From CANJBX01 sp035556735 (lineage in GTDB: Bacteria; Pseudomonadota; Alphaproteobacteria; Rhizobiales; Xanthobacteraceae), in assembly GCA_035556735.1 (NCBI GenBank), contig DATMFF010000014.1:124001-188000 (forward strand): DNA of 64,000 nucleotides. The letters are read 5' to 3'. The translations under genes and the position numbers were made by a program. Below, piece by piece: positions 27,056-36,121 of the stretch. The first letter of the stretch is position 1. Each line of letters begins with the position of its first letter. The notes beneath the pieces are model-generated. The model had not been told where the DNA came from. It saw only the letters and a program-made list of their open reading frames with translations, and ran no database searches.

Positions 27056-27433
27056 ATGCTGCTACCGGCACTCGCAGGCGCGTCACTGGTCGTGCTCCTC
27101 GCCGGCAATCCGGCGCGCGATCTCGACAGGTCCGCGAGTCATCTCTCCGCCCAGCAGAAGACGGCCGCCGTGCAGCCTTTGGTGCGCCGCGCCACCGAGT
27201 GCGTGGCCCGCCAGGTGGCGGCTGACCCGCGCGCGAATGCCCTCGCCGAGCCCGGCATCCTGGGCGACCTGATCGTTGCCTCGATGCCGTCCTGCGCCGC
27301 GTTGATGCGCGTGATGATCGAGGAGTTCGACCGCTATTTTGGCGACGGCATGGGCGAGGCTTATTTCACCGGACCGTACCTCGACGCACTGCCCGACGCG
27401 GTGACAACGTTGGCCGACGAGTTCAGGCGCTAG
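27056..27433 (+). CDS. hypothetical small secreted or periplasmic protein
   Basis: A 125-residue protein starting MLLPALAGASLVVLLAG, a short hydrophobic N-terminus that could be a signal peptide. The rest is helical and predicted soluble, with two cysteines (ATECVARQ and MPSCAALM) that could form a disulfide in the periplasm. No family recognised. It converges with murA, 16 bp apart. The upstream region contains a GGAAA-N14-CGTT string that does not meet the EcfG spacing. Confidence 0.6.
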   Translation: MLLPALAGASLVVLLAGNPARDLDRSASHLSAQQKTAAVQPLVRRATECVARQVAADPRANALAEPGILGDLIVASMPSCAALMRVMIEEFDRYFGDGMGEAYFTGPYLDALPDAVTTLADEFRR

Positions 27434-27449
27434 TTCTGCGCCGGGCTTT

Positions 27450-28739
27450 TTAGCTGCTCAGACGAGCAATCTCGGCACCGCAAGCGGCAAGCTTGTCTTC
27501 GAGTCGCTCGAATCCGCGATCGAGGTGGTAGACGCGGTTGACGACGGTCTCACCTTCGGCCGCGAGCGCGGCAATGACCAGCGAGACCGAGGCTCGCAGA
27601 TCGGTGGCCATCACCGGGGCGCCCTTCAATCGTTCGACGCCTTCTATCGTCGCCCGCTCGCCATCCAGGTGAATGCGCGCGCCGAGCCGCGCCAATTCCT
27701 GAACATGCATGAAGCGGTTCTCAAAGATGGTCTCGGTAATGTGCGATGTGCCCTTGGCGCGCGTCATCAAGGCCATGAGCTGGGCCTGTAGGTCAGTTGG
27801 GAAACCGGGGAACGGCTGGGTAGTGACCTCGACCGGAGCCAGGCCGTGGCCGTTGCGCGCGACGCGAATGCCCTCGTTCGTCGTCTGGACCTCTGCGCCG
27901 GCATCGACCAGCACGTCCAGCGCGGCCTGCAGCAGTTCGGGCCGCGCACCGGCCAGCATCAAGTCGCCGCCGGTCATCGCCACCGCCATCGCGTAAGTCC
28001 CCGTCTCGATGCGGTCGGGCAGCACGCTGTGCCGCGCCCCTGACAGGCGTGAGACACCCTCAATGACGACGCGCGGCGTACCCGCCCCGGCAATTCTCGC
28101 GCCCATCTTGTTCAGACAGTCGGCAACGTCCTTGATCTCGGGCTCGCATGCCGCATTCTCGATCACCGTCGTACCCTGAGCCAAGGCAGCCGCCATCAAG
28201 GCCGTATGCGTACCGCTCACCGTCACCTTCGGGAACACGATCTCGTTGCCCTTGAGGCCCTTGGGCGCCCGCGCAACGACGTAGCCCCCGTCGATGTCGA
28301 TCGTCGCACCGAGCCGCTCGAGAGCCATGATGAGCAGGTCCACGGGGCGCGTGCCGATCGCGCATCCACCCGGGAGCGACACGCGAGCTTCGCCCATGCG
28401 CGCGATGAGTGGCGCAACCACCCAGAAGCTGGCGCGCATTTTCGAGACCAAGTCATAAGGCGCAGTCGTGTCGACGATACGGGCGGCCGAGATGTGCATC
28501 GTCTGGCCTTGATAGGCACTGTCGCCGGCGCGCTTGCCGGAAAGCATCACGTCAACGCCATGGTTGGCGAGAATGCGCTGGAGCGTCACCACGTCAGCCA
28601 GACGCGGCACGTTCTCCAGGACCAGCGTGTCCTCGGTCAGGAGGCTGGCGATCATCAAGGGAAGCGTGGCGTTCTTGGCGCCGGAAATCGGGATGGTGCC
28701 CTGCAAGGGCCGCCCCCCCACGATGCGAATGCGATCCAT
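27450..28739 (-). CDS. murA: UDP-N-acetylglucosamine 1-carboxyvinyltransferase
   Basis: A 429-residue protein of exactly the usual MurA length. It starts MDRIRIVGGRPLQGTI and has the substrate-binding ISGAKNATLPLM (Lys22-Asn23), the flexible-loop LPGGCAIGTRPVD with the active-site cysteine (Cys126, which implies fosfomycin sensitivity), and the C-terminal TDLRASVSLVIAALAAEG. It adds enolpyruvate from PEP to UDP-GlcNAc, the first committed step of peptidoglycan synthesis. The start ATG is unambiguous. It lies 190 bp downstream of a small basic protein gene on the same strand. Confidence 0.98.
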   Translation of the reverse strand: MDRIRIVGGRPLQGTIPISGAKNATLPLMIASLLTEDTLVLENVPRLADVVTLQRILANHGVDVMLSGKRAGDSAYQGQTMHISAARIVDTTAPYDLVSKMRASFWVVAPLIARMGEARVSLPGGCAIGTRPVDLLIMALERLGATIDIDGGYVVARAPKGLKGNEIVFPKVTVSGTHTALMAAALAQGTTVIENAACEPEIKDVADCLNKMGARIAGAGTPRVVIEGVSRLSGARHSVLPDRIETGTYAMAVAMTGGDLMLAGARPELLQAALDVLVDAGAEVQTTNEGIRVARNGHGLAPVEVTTQPFPGFPTDLQAQLMALMTRAKGTSHITETIFENRFMHVQELARLGARIHLDGERATIEGVERLKGAPVMATDLRASVSLVIAALAAEGETVVNRVYHLDRGFERLEDKLAACGAEIARLSS

Positions 28740-28929
28740 GTCACCCCTTGCGCCTGTGTATCGATCGGCGCTCGCTATTGAAGCACGTTACCGCTGAATA
28801 GCGGCTTAAATGGTGCGCTCGTTGTCGAGGTAAACCGTCCCAGGGACGCCGAGCGATCCCGGACATGCCGGCGATGCCATATTTGCTTTTTTGCACAATA
28901 TCTTACGTCCGCCGCCGATGCCGGCACCC

Positions 28930-29145
28930 TTATCCCTGGTCGTCGGAAATGGGGGCGGAATTTGGGCGCCGCGGTGCCTCGTCCGCTGCGTCCGGCTGTG
29001 CCTGCGCCCGCTCCCTGGCTTGCTCCTTGCGGCGCTTGAGATTTTCGCGCAGCGCCGACCGCAGCCGCTCGGTCCTGGGATTGGGCCGAGACTTGGGTAG
29101 GTCCTTGGCTGCGGATTTCGCGTCGTCCGGTGTTTCGCGTGTCAT
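28930..29145 (-). CDS. conserved small basic protein of alphaproteobacteria
   Basis: A 71-residue protein beginning MTRETPDDAKSAAKDLPK. The central helix RLRSALRENLKRRKEQARE is strongly basic and resembles a small conserved protein often found beside murA in Hyphomicrobiales genomes; function unknown. The tail is Pro/Asp rich. The frame is open to 29316, but that would run through the tRNA-Thr gene on the other strand, so ATG 29145 is the start. Confidence 0.65.
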   Translation of the reverse strand: MTRETPDDAKSAAKDLPKSRPNPRTERLRSALRENLKRRKEQARERAQAQPDAADEAPRRPNSAPISDDQG

Positions 29146-29240
29146 GGTGATGGATGCTTGCGCCGGTGACCCCCTTATGGCAAGGATCGCCGCATTCCAT
29201 ATGGGATCTCGCGCGTTTTCGCACCGCGATTCTGATCCTC

Positions 29241-29315
<75 letters not shown>

Positions 29316-29397
29316 TTCTCGCGGCAGACGATCGAACTCCGACAACCCGGGTCCGTACGCGGACTATAGCCGAGGTGCGGCCCTGCGGCGCCGGTCT

Positions 29398-30582
29398 CTA
29401 AGCCAGATCCACGGTGAGAGGATTGTACGAATACAGCCATCTGTTGCGCTCGGCGCCCTCGTCGCGGCGCGCGAAGGCCTCACGCATCTCCTCGGGGGTG
29501 CGAAGGTGGAACAGCCGGCGGTTCTCGCTCGATTGCGTCACGATCCTTGCGGTGCGCTCTGCTCGGTTGCGCTGATAGAGGGCGAGCGCATCGGGAATGC
29601 TTTGTGACGCGGCCAGCGCCCGCGCGAGAACGGCGCCGTCCTCCATCGCCATGGCCGCGCCCTGGGCGAGATAAGGCAGTGTCGGATGCGCCGCATCGCC
29701 GAGCAGCGTCGCGCGGCCTGTGCTCCAGGTCCTGATCGGCGGACGGTTGTGCAATGACCAGCGATAGCACTGGTCTCGATCTGCCGCGTCGAGGATGGTC
29801 TGAACCGTCGAATGCCAGCCGAGATAATCGGCTTTCAGCATCTCCCACGGCATCTTCACCGTCCACGATTCTTCGGACACGTCGTCCTTCTCGACGATCC
29901 CCACGAAATTGAGCAAGGCACCACCACGCACGTAATAGCAGACGGCGTGTCCGCCCGGCCCCATGAACACCGACATGACGGGTTCGAGAAAGCCACCGGG
30001 GAGCCGATCGGTCGGCACAGTGAGGCGCCAAGCCGCGTCGCCGGTGTACGTCGCGGGCGTCTCGCCGACGATCTGACGGCGCACCACCGATTTCAGTCCG
30101 TCCGCACCGATCAGCAGGTCGCCGTGAACTGAAGAGCCGTCCTCGAACTGGAGCTCGACATCGCGGTCAGACTCGGTGAAGCCCATCAGTCTCCGGTTGA
30201 GCCGCACCACATCGTGCCTGAACTCCCGCGCCTTCGCGGCCAGAATCTCATGCAAATCTGCGCGATGCAGTTGGGTGTAGGGCGCGCCGTGCAGCCGCTC
30301 GTGTTCTTCCGACAGTGAGAATTGCTGAATGACTTCTCCCGTGTCGTGCAGCCGGAACACATAGGCACCCGGCCGAACGCCGACACGATTGACGGCCCCT
30401 TCAAGCCCGAGGCTGCGGAGCACATGCATGGCATTGGCGCTGATTTGGATACCGGCGCCGACCTCACCCAGTTCTGACGCCTGTTCGTAGATCTCGACCT
30501 CGTGCCCTGCCTTCATCAGGCAAGAAGCGGCCGCAAGCCCTCCAAGACCCGCGCCTGCGATGAGAATCTTGCACTTTTCCAT
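29398..30582 (-). CDS. FAD-dependent monooxygenase (salicylate/3-hydroxybenzoate hydroxylase type)
   Basis: A 394-residue class A flavoprotein monooxygenase. It has the N-terminal FAD-binding GAGLGGLAAASCL motif, the E/Q-rich EIYEQASELGEVGAGIQ strand end, the GADGLKSVVR (DG) motif near 160 and the third FAD motif LLGDAAHPTLPYLAQGA near 285. This places it with NAD(P)H-dependent aromatic hydroxylases such as salicylate 1-monooxygenase; the substrate cannot be told. The ATG at 30582 is used, one codon inside a TTG. It stands alone, with a 290-bp gap on its 5' side facing the DUF5996 gene. Confidence 0.9.
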   Translation of the reverse strand: MEKCKILIAGAGLGGLAAASCLMKAGHEVEIYEQASELGEVGAGIQISANAMHVLRSLGLEGAVNRVGVRPGAYVFRLHDTGEVIQQFSLSEEHERLHGAPYTQLHRADLHEILAAKAREFRHDVVRLNRRLMGFTESDRDVELQFEDGSSVHGDLLIGADGLKSVVRRQIVGETPATYTGDAAWRLTVPTDRLPGGFLEPVMSVFMGPGGHAVCYYVRGGALLNFVGIVEKDDVSEESWTVKMPWEMLKADYLGWHSTVQTILDAADRDQCYRWSLHNRPPIRTWSTGRATLLGDAAHPTLPYLAQGAAMAMEDGAVLARALAASQSIPDALALYQRNRAERTARIVTQSSENRRLFHLRTPEEMREAFARRDEGAERNRWLYSYNPLTVDLA

Positions 30583-30872
30583 CAACCGTTATCCCTGACT
30601 ACGTGCGCGCGGCGCAGCGACGTGGGTGACACACCACCAAGGCGCTGCGAAGAGGGTCAAGCACAGCCCGCCCCGGAGCGAAAGTGCCGGCATGTTGATT
30701 GTGAACCCGTGGTGATGTTTTGTCGTGATCGTTTCCGGGCGGCGTGCCAAGCTCATTTGTCGCCCGCGACCAGCATCGGGATTGCGCGAGCGCAACCGCG
30801 GCCTGCGTCCCTCGAGATGCACCGTTCAGATTGCCTCGGCGTTCATCGACCGCAGTTCAGAGGAAGCCGCTC
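30583..30872. other. 290-bp divergent intergenic region
   Basis: Holds the promoters of the minus-strand monooxygenase and the plus-strand DUF5996 gene. I see no conserved operator or hairpin. The open frames here are antisense or upstream extensions without ribosome binding sites. Confidence 0.3.
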
Positions 30873-31823
30873 ATGCGCCCACAGCCCGCGAATCCGCAAT
30901 GGCCGGAATTGAACTGGCAGGACTGGCACGCGACCGGCGATACGTTGCACCGTTGGATGCAGGTCGTCGGAAAGGTACAGCTCGCCCTCACTCCCCTGGT
31001 CAATCATTGGTGGAACGTCACGTTCCACGTCACGGCTCGCGGCCTGACGACGTTGCCGATTCCCTATCGCGCCGGCGCGTTCGAGATGGCCTTCGACTTC
31101 GTCGACCATGCGCTGCTGATCGAGAGCAGCGCAGGTGGCCGCGAGCGCATTGCCCTGCAGCCGATGTCCGTCGCGGCATTTTATGCCGAAGTCATGGCAC
31201 GCCTGAAGCGCCTCGATATCGACGTCCACATTTGGACGATGCCCTGCGAAATCGCCGACGCCGTTCGGTTCGAGGACGACCATGGGCATGCGAGCTATGA
31301 TCGGCACTACGTGCAGCGTTTCTGGCATGCACTGCTTCAGACCCACCGCATATTCAACGGATTCCGCGCGCAATTCATGGGCAAGGTGAGCCCGGTTCAT
31401 TTCTTCTGGGGCAGCTTTGATCTTGCCATCACGCGTTTTTCCGGCCGCCCGGCGCCGCCGCACCCCGGCGTCGCCCCAAACACGGCCAACTGGGTGATGC
31501 GCGAGGCCTACTCGCACGAAGTGAGCAGCTGCGGATTCTGGCCCGGCAATGGCGGCTATGGACGTGCCGCTTTCTATTCCTACGCCTATCCCGAACCCTC
31601 CGGATTTGCCGCGGCGCGCCTGCGCACGTCAGGCGCGTTCTACGACCAACAGGTGAGTGAGTACGTCCTGCCGTACGACGCGGTGCGCACAGCGGCCGAT
31701 CCTGACAGCGCCTTGATGGAATTCCTCGAGGATACCTACGCTGCCGCGGCCGATGCCGCAGGATGGGATCGGCACGCATTGGAGCGAATGCCCGGACACT
31801 CTGAACGTCATGCGTCGGCGTGA
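30873..31823 (+). CDS. DUF5996 family protein
   Basis: A 316-residue soluble protein of the DUF5996 family, recognisable by the opening WPELNWQDWHATGDTLHRW and by LALTPLVNHWWNVTFHV, IPYRAGAFEMAFDFVDH, then HFFWGSFDLAITRFSGR and an EAYSHEVSSCGFWPG segment rich in His, Trp and Phe. Function unknown. AGAGGAA lies just before ATG 30873. The conserved His and Glu residues in the HEVSSCGFW area could bind a metal; that is only a guess. It has no operon partner. Confidence 0.85.
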   Translation: MRPQPANPQWPELNWQDWHATGDTLHRWMQVVGKVQLALTPLVNHWWNVTFHVTARGLTTLPIPYRAGAFEMAFDFVDHALLIESSAGGRERIALQPMSVAAFYAEVMARLKRLDIDVHIWTMPCEIADAVRFEDDHGHASYDRHYVQRFWHALLQTHRIFNGFRAQFMGKVSPVHFFWGSFDLAITRFSGRPAPPHPGVAPNTANWVMREAYSHEVSSCGFWPGNGGYGRAAFYSYAYPEPSGFAAARLRTSGAFYDQQVSEYVLPYDAVRTAADPDSALMEFLEDTYAAAADAAGWDRHALERMPGHSERHASA

Positions 31824-31975
31824 GGCGTGCAGGCCGACCTCGTAACCTTGTCTATTAAGGTTTCCACGCGCGAAGACGCGCCAATTAAGCTTTAGACTTA
31901 AGCATCTTGCGATCGCGAACTTTATCCGCCGCATCCGCGCTGATATCGGAACCGCATATTGCAAGGTGTATCATC

Positions 31976-32200
31976 GTGACGACCAAATTGCGGACGAACA
32001 TCGATATTGCGCAGCGTGTGCGGGAACTCGCGATGAAACGAGAGCGCGAGGCCGCTCGCGCCTCGCGCAAGATCCGGCAGCAGCTCAACGCGATCGCGTC
32101 GAACTATCGTGCCCTGGCCGAGGAGTTGGAACGCACGGTCAAGGTAGCGGAAAGCGAGGCGCCCGCGCGCAAGCGACGGCCGGTTGCACCGCGCCGTTGA
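31976..32200 (+). CDS. hypothetical small coiled-coil protein
   Basis: A 74-residue basic protein with GTG start (AAGG seven bases upstream). Residues 8-58 are a continuous heptad-like helix containing RELAMKREREAARASRKIR and AIASNYRALAEELERTV, i.e. a coiled coil, followed by a basic tail (KRRPVAPRR). No family recognised. It ends just before a bidirectional-looking hairpin terminator. Confidence 0.55.
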   Translation: MTTKLRTNIDIAQRVRELAMKREREAARASRKIRQQLNAIASNYRALAEELERTVKVAESEAPARKRRPVAPRR

Positions 32201-32222
32201 TGGAATGTCGGCGAAGACGAAA

Positions 32223-32248
32223 AAGGGCCCGGTGAAAACCGGGCCCTT
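32223..32248. terminator. intrinsic terminator between convergent genes
   Basis: A perfect 10-bp stem AAGGGCCCGG/CCGGGCCCTT encloses a six-base loop. On the minus strand it ends with CCCTTTTT, so it is a good terminator for the DEAD-box helicase gene; on the plus strand it may also stop the small coiled-coil gene. Confidence 0.75.
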
Positions 32249-32295
32249 GCTCGTTCTTGGACGGTGCAACGCGTACGGCGCAGCCGAAAGGCGGG

Positions 32296-33882
32296 CTAAT
32301 CAGTCACCCGGCCATTGTCGCGCGACGGCACCGGCTGCATGAAGGTCATGCTGCCCAATGTCCCGTCAGCTCCGCGGCTGCGGCGACCGGGTTGACGGTT
32401 CGCCTCCAAGCCACGCCGGCCTTCGACCTGCGCGCCCGCATGGTGCGGCCGCCCTTGGTTGCCGTTGCTCCGCCGCCGACGAGGCGGACGCGCCTGCCGG
32501 GCGCCCTCCCCACCAGGATTGTGCGCACGACGCCCGTCCTCGCGCGCCCCCTCGCGGCGATGCTCCTGCGCACGCGCACCATCCATATCGCCATTGCGCG
32601 ACCGCGCCGCGCGGGAACGGCCGTCGCGGTCTCGACCCTGATGGGGCTTCTCGGAGCTCGTGCTTTCGCTCGCGTGCCGATGCGGCGCGATCCGTTCGCC
32701 GCGGCGATCGGTGGAGGGAATGGTCATGCGGATCAGCCGCTCGATGTCCCGAAGGTAGGCTCGCTCCTCGTGATCACAAAACGAGATCGCGATCCCGTCC
32801 GCCCCCGCGCGTGCCGTACGGCCGATGCGATGCACATAGCTCTCGGGCACGTTTGGCAGGTCATAATTGATCACATGGCTGACGCCACTCACGTCGATGC
32901 CGCGCGCGGCGATGTCGGTCGCCACCAGCGTGCGTACGCTGCCATCGCGGAAGGCGGCGAGCGCTCGCTCGCGATTATTCTGCGACTTGTTGCCGTGAAT
33001 CGCCTGGGCGGCGACCCCGGCCTTGGCCAGACTGCGGACCACCTTATCGGCGCCGTGCTTGGTGCGTGTGAACACGATGACACGGTCAATCGGCTCGGAC
33101 GCGATCACTTCCGCCAGCAACGCGGGCTTTGCCATCTTGTCGGTGTGAATGATGCGCTGATCGACCCGCTCGGCCGTGGAAGCCTGCGGCGTGACGGCCA
33201 CCTTGGCAGGGTCGCGCAGCATATGCTTGGCGAGGTCGGCGATCTGCTGCGGCATGGTGGCCGAGAAGAACAGCGTCTGACGGTCCTTGGGCACCATCGA
33301 GACGATCTTCCGGATGTCATGGATGAAGCCCATGTCGAGCATCCGGTCCGCCTCGTCGAGCACGAGCACCTCGATCGCGTCGAGCGAGAGCGCCCGCTCC
33401 CTCACGAGATCGAGCAGCCGGCCGGGCGTGGCCACCAACACTTCAACTCCGCGCGCGAGCGCACGAATCTGGCGGTTGATCGGAACGCCGCCGATGGCGA
33501 GCTCAACCGCAAACGGGCGTATATGGCGGGCATAGCCACGAAAACTGTCGCTGATCTGACCCGACAGTTCGCGAGTCGGGCTCAATACCAGAACACGGCA
33601 GGCCCTTTGCGCCGGACGCCGTCGATTGGTGAACAGGCGCTGCAGAATCGGCAGGGCGAATGCTGCAGTCTTTCCGGTTCCCGTCTGGGCAATGCCGACG
33701 ACATCGCGACCGCTCAACGCGAGCGGTACCGTTTGGGCCTGGATGGGGGTCGGGGTGACGTAGTTCTCATCCGCAAGCGCACGAATGATCGGTTCGGCCA
33801 AGCCGAAATCGTTGAAAGAGCTCAAAACAGGACTTTCTATGAGGCGGAGCCGGCCACGCGCCGAACGGCGGGCGGCATGCAT
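32296..33882 (-). CDS. rhlE: DEAD-box ATP-dependent RNA helicase, RhlE type
   Basis: A 528-residue protein. The helicase core (about residues 18-390) has every DEAD-box motif: PTPIQAQTVP (Q), AQTGTGKTAAF (I), PTRELSGQI (Ia), VLDEADRMLDMGF (II), SATMPQQI (III), VIVFTRTKHGADKVV (IV), ATDIAARGIDVSGV (V) and HRIGRTARAG (VI). A 130-residue tail is rich in Arg, Gly, Glu and His, as in RhlE proteins that act on ribosome assembly and the degradosome. ATG 33882 is assumed; GTG 33897 and a TTG close to the Q motif are alternatives. Its long 5' gap would suit cold-shock control. Confidence 0.93.
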   Translation of the reverse strand: MHAARRSARGRLRLIESPVLSSFNDFGLAEPIIRALADENYVTPTPIQAQTVPLALSGRDVVGIAQTGTGKTAAFALPILQRLFTNRRRPAQRACRVLVLSPTRELSGQISDSFRGYARHIRPFAVELAIGGVPINRQIRALARGVEVLVATPGRLLDLVRERALSLDAIEVLVLDEADRMLDMGFIHDIRKIVSMVPKDRQTLFFSATMPQQIADLAKHMLRDPAKVAVTPQASTAERVDQRIIHTDKMAKPALLAEVIASEPIDRVIVFTRTKHGADKVVRSLAKAGVAAQAIHGNKSQNNRERALAAFRDGSVRTLVATDIAARGIDVSGVSHVINYDLPNVPESYVHRIGRTARAGADGIAISFCDHEERAYLRDIERLIRMTIPSTDRRGERIAPHRHASESTSSEKPHQGRDRDGRSRAARSRNGDMDGARAQEHRREGAREDGRRAHNPGGEGARQARPPRRRRSNGNQGRPHHAGAQVEGRRGLEANRQPGRRSRGADGTLGSMTFMQPVPSRDNGRVTD

Positions 33883-34176
33883 CGCGGGTTCTGACACCCC
33901 GCGCTGCCTGGGTTGCCGGTCTTAGGGAAGCGGATGGGCAGGGCGAAAAATGATTGCTTTTCGTGCACGCGGCCCGCGAATAGTCATCCGCGACGTCTAG
34001 ATGGCATCTCGCTGTGGTAATTTCAAGGCAAACGGCGGCGCCATGATGGGCGGCGCGCCGGAAACGCGATTGTCGCAGAGGCGTCCGAAAGTAACGTTAT
34101 TTCTTGCCAAACGGCCCGGGATGCGCACCTACTCGACCGTCAAAGGCTTGGGGGCCGGAGAAGAGAGCACGTCGAT
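33883..34176. other. 294-bp divergent intergenic region
   Basis: Between the divergent helicase and desaturase genes. It holds AT-richer stretches (around 33947-33960 and 34093-34110) that may be promoters, but no clear consensus is readable and no RNA gene is seen. Confidence 0.3.
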
Positions 34177-35361
34177 ATGATCGAAGGCAGGGGGCGGGGG
34201 ATCGCGCCGGCAGCACAGACGGAAGAACACGACGACATCATGTATCCGTCGGCCGTTCCCTTCGTGCTCCTGCATCTGGCCTGCTTCGCAGCGATCTTCA
34301 CAGGGGTCACGTGGGAAGCGATCGCGATCTGCATCGCGCTCTATTGGATCCGCATCTTCGCGATCGGCGCCGGCTATCACCGCTACTTCTCTCACCGCGC
34401 TTATTCCACGAGCCGCATATTCCAATTCGTGCTGGCGCTGGCGTGCCAAGCGACGGCCCAGAAGAGCGTGCTGTGGTGGGCTGCCAAGCACCGCCACCAT
34501 CATCTGCATTCCGACACTTTGCATGACGTGCATTCGCCGCGGCACAAAGGATTCTGGTACAGCCACATGGGCTGGATCTTCGATCGCAAGCACGACAAGG
34601 CCGATCTGGTGAAGGTGGCGGACTTCGCCCGCTTTCCCGAGTTGATGTGGCTGCATCGTCTGGAAGTCCTGCCCGCAGTGGCGCTCGGCACCCTCTGCTT
34701 CCTGATCGCCGGCTGGCCTGGCTTGGTGGTCGGCTTCTGTTGGAGCACCGTGCTCGTCTATCACGCGACATTCTGCATCAATTCGCTGGCGCACGTGCAT
34801 GGCCGCAAGCGCTACGTCACAGGCGATGATTCCCGCAACAACTGGCTGCTTGCAATCTTCACCATGGGCGAGGGCTGGCACAACAACCATCATGCCTACC
34901 AGAGCAGCGTGCGCCAGGGCTTTCGCTGGTGGGAATATGATCCGACGTATTACATTCTCAAGGTGCTGTCGTGGCTCGGTATTGTGTGGGATCTGAAGTC
35001 GCCACCCGTTCAGGTCGTCCGTAACGAGCAGCGGCTCGGCTCGCGGGTCATCAACCGCGCCGCCGAACAGCTTGCCGCGCACTTCAATTCCGAGCGGATT
35101 GCCGCCGCCATCGCGGCCGCGCTGCATGGCTCGGAATTGTCGGCCTTGCAGGACACGTTGAGCCGAGCCCATCACCGCACGACCGAGGTGCTGATGAGCC
35201 TGCAGCTGCCGCAAATTCCCAGCCGTGAGGATTTCGTGGCGCGGGCCAAAGCGAGCTTTGCGAAGACACCCTCGCTCGACGAGATCGTGGACCGCGCCCA
35301 CGAACTCCTGCTCGCGTCCGTCGGCTCACGCCTGGTGCCTGCGGAGCGGCGTTCGTCCTAG
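34177..35361 (+). CDS. acyl-CoA/fatty-acid delta-9 desaturase
   Basis: A 394-residue membrane desaturase with the three histidine boxes: HRYFSH near residue 69, KHRHHHLHSD near 106 and GWHNNHH near 236, together with four membrane helices and a GRKRYVTGDDSRNNW loop. These bind the di-iron centre that introduces a cis double bond into saturated acyl chains (stearoyl-CoA desaturase type), tuning membrane fluidity. The C-terminal 110 residues (after LGIVWDLKSPPV) are an extra helical region beyond the catalytic part. Start ATG 34177, with GGAGAAGAGAG further upstream. Confidence 0.93.
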   Translation: MIEGRGRGIAPAAQTEEHDDIMYPSAVPFVLLHLACFAAIFTGVTWEAIAICIALYWIRIFAIGAGYHRYFSHRAYSTSRIFQFVLALACQATAQKSVLWWAAKHRHHHLHSDTLHDVHSPRHKGFWYSHMGWIFDRKHDKADLVKVADFARFPELMWLHRLEVLPAVALGTLCFLIAGWPGLVVGFCWSTVLVYHATFCINSLAHVHGRKRYVTGDDSRNNWLLAIFTMGEGWHNNHHAYQSSVRQGFRWWEYDPTYYILKVLSWLGIVWDLKSPPVQVVRNEQRLGSRVINRAAEQLAAHFNSERIAAAIAAALHGSELSALQDTLSRAHHRTTEVLMSLQLPQIPSREDFVARAKASFAKTPSLDEIVDRAHELLLASVGSRLVPAERRSS

Positions 35362-35404
35362 CGCGTCCCGACGCTCTTGCGAATGCCGGGCTGCGCGCGT
35401 TCGG

Positions 35405-36121
35405 TCATGCGGCAAGCCCCGGAGTCGGACTTTCGATCGCTCCGTCGCGCAAGAGATAAATATGGTCGAAGCGCGAAAAGATCTTCTCGTCATGTGTCAC
35501 GACGATCACGGCCGCCCGATGCTCCTGCGCCACCTTCTTGAGCAAGTCGATCACAATACCCGCGCGCTGGGAATCGAGGGCCGCCGTTGGCTCGTCGGCG
35601 AGAATGATCCGCGGATCATTAGCCAAGGCGCGCGCGATGGCGACACGCTGCGCTTCACCGCCTGATAACTGTCCGGGCATGGCATCTTTCCGGTGGCCTA
35701 TCTCGAGGTAGCCCAACAGGTCTTCCGCACGCGACCTGGCTTCGGCGAGGCTGGCGCCGGCAAGCACGCGGGCCACTGCAACGTTCTCCCAGGCATTGAG
35801 AAACGGCAGCAGATTGTGAGATTGGAAGATGAACCCGATCTTCTCGAGCCGCAGGCTGCGCAGGTCCTTGCGCAGCCACTTTCCGGCATAGACGAGTTCT
35901 CCATTGAGCGTCAGGCTGCCCTCATTCGGCCCGAGGATGCAGCCAATTACATTGAGAAGCGTGCTTTTGCCGGATCCGCTCGGACCGCGAAGTCCGATCA
36001 CCGTTCCAGGATAGACGTCCAGCGACACATCGCGCAGCGCGTCGACCCGGGTCGGCCCCTCGCCGAAGTGCTTGCTGACGTTTCTCACCTCGACGACTGC
36101 CCGTTCGCGCATCTCAGTCAT
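35405..36121 (-). CDS. ABC transporter ATP-binding protein (DevA/MacB/LolD type)
   Basis: A 238-residue ATPase: Walker A GPSGSGKST near residue 46, Q-loop FIFQSHNLLPFL, signature LSGGEAQRVAIARAL, Walker B IILADEPTAALD and switch VVTHDE. It belongs to the group that pairs with FtsX-like permeases. Its ATG overlaps the permease stop (ATGA at 36118-36121). With the two genes upstream it forms a DevBCA-type exporter, a tripartite pump that works with an outer-membrane channel (none is encoded here) to export lipids, glycolipids or small molecules. Confidence 0.94.
   Translation of the reverse strand: MTEMRERAVVEVRNVSKHFGEGPTRVDALRDVSLDVYPGTVIGLRGPSGSGKSTLLNVIGCILGPNEGSLTLNGELVYAGKWLRKDLRSLRLEKIGFIFQSHNLLPFLNAWENVAVARVLAGASLAEARSRAEDLLGYLEIGHRKDAMPGQLSGGEAQRVAIARALANDPRIILADEPTAALDSQRAGIVIDLLKKVAQEHRAAVIVVTHDEKIFSRFDHIYLLRDGAIESPTPGLAA

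Noticed and set aside
32257..33894. A 545-codon plus-strand frame opposite the helicase
   Set aside because: Antisense to all DEAD-box motifs; shadow frame.
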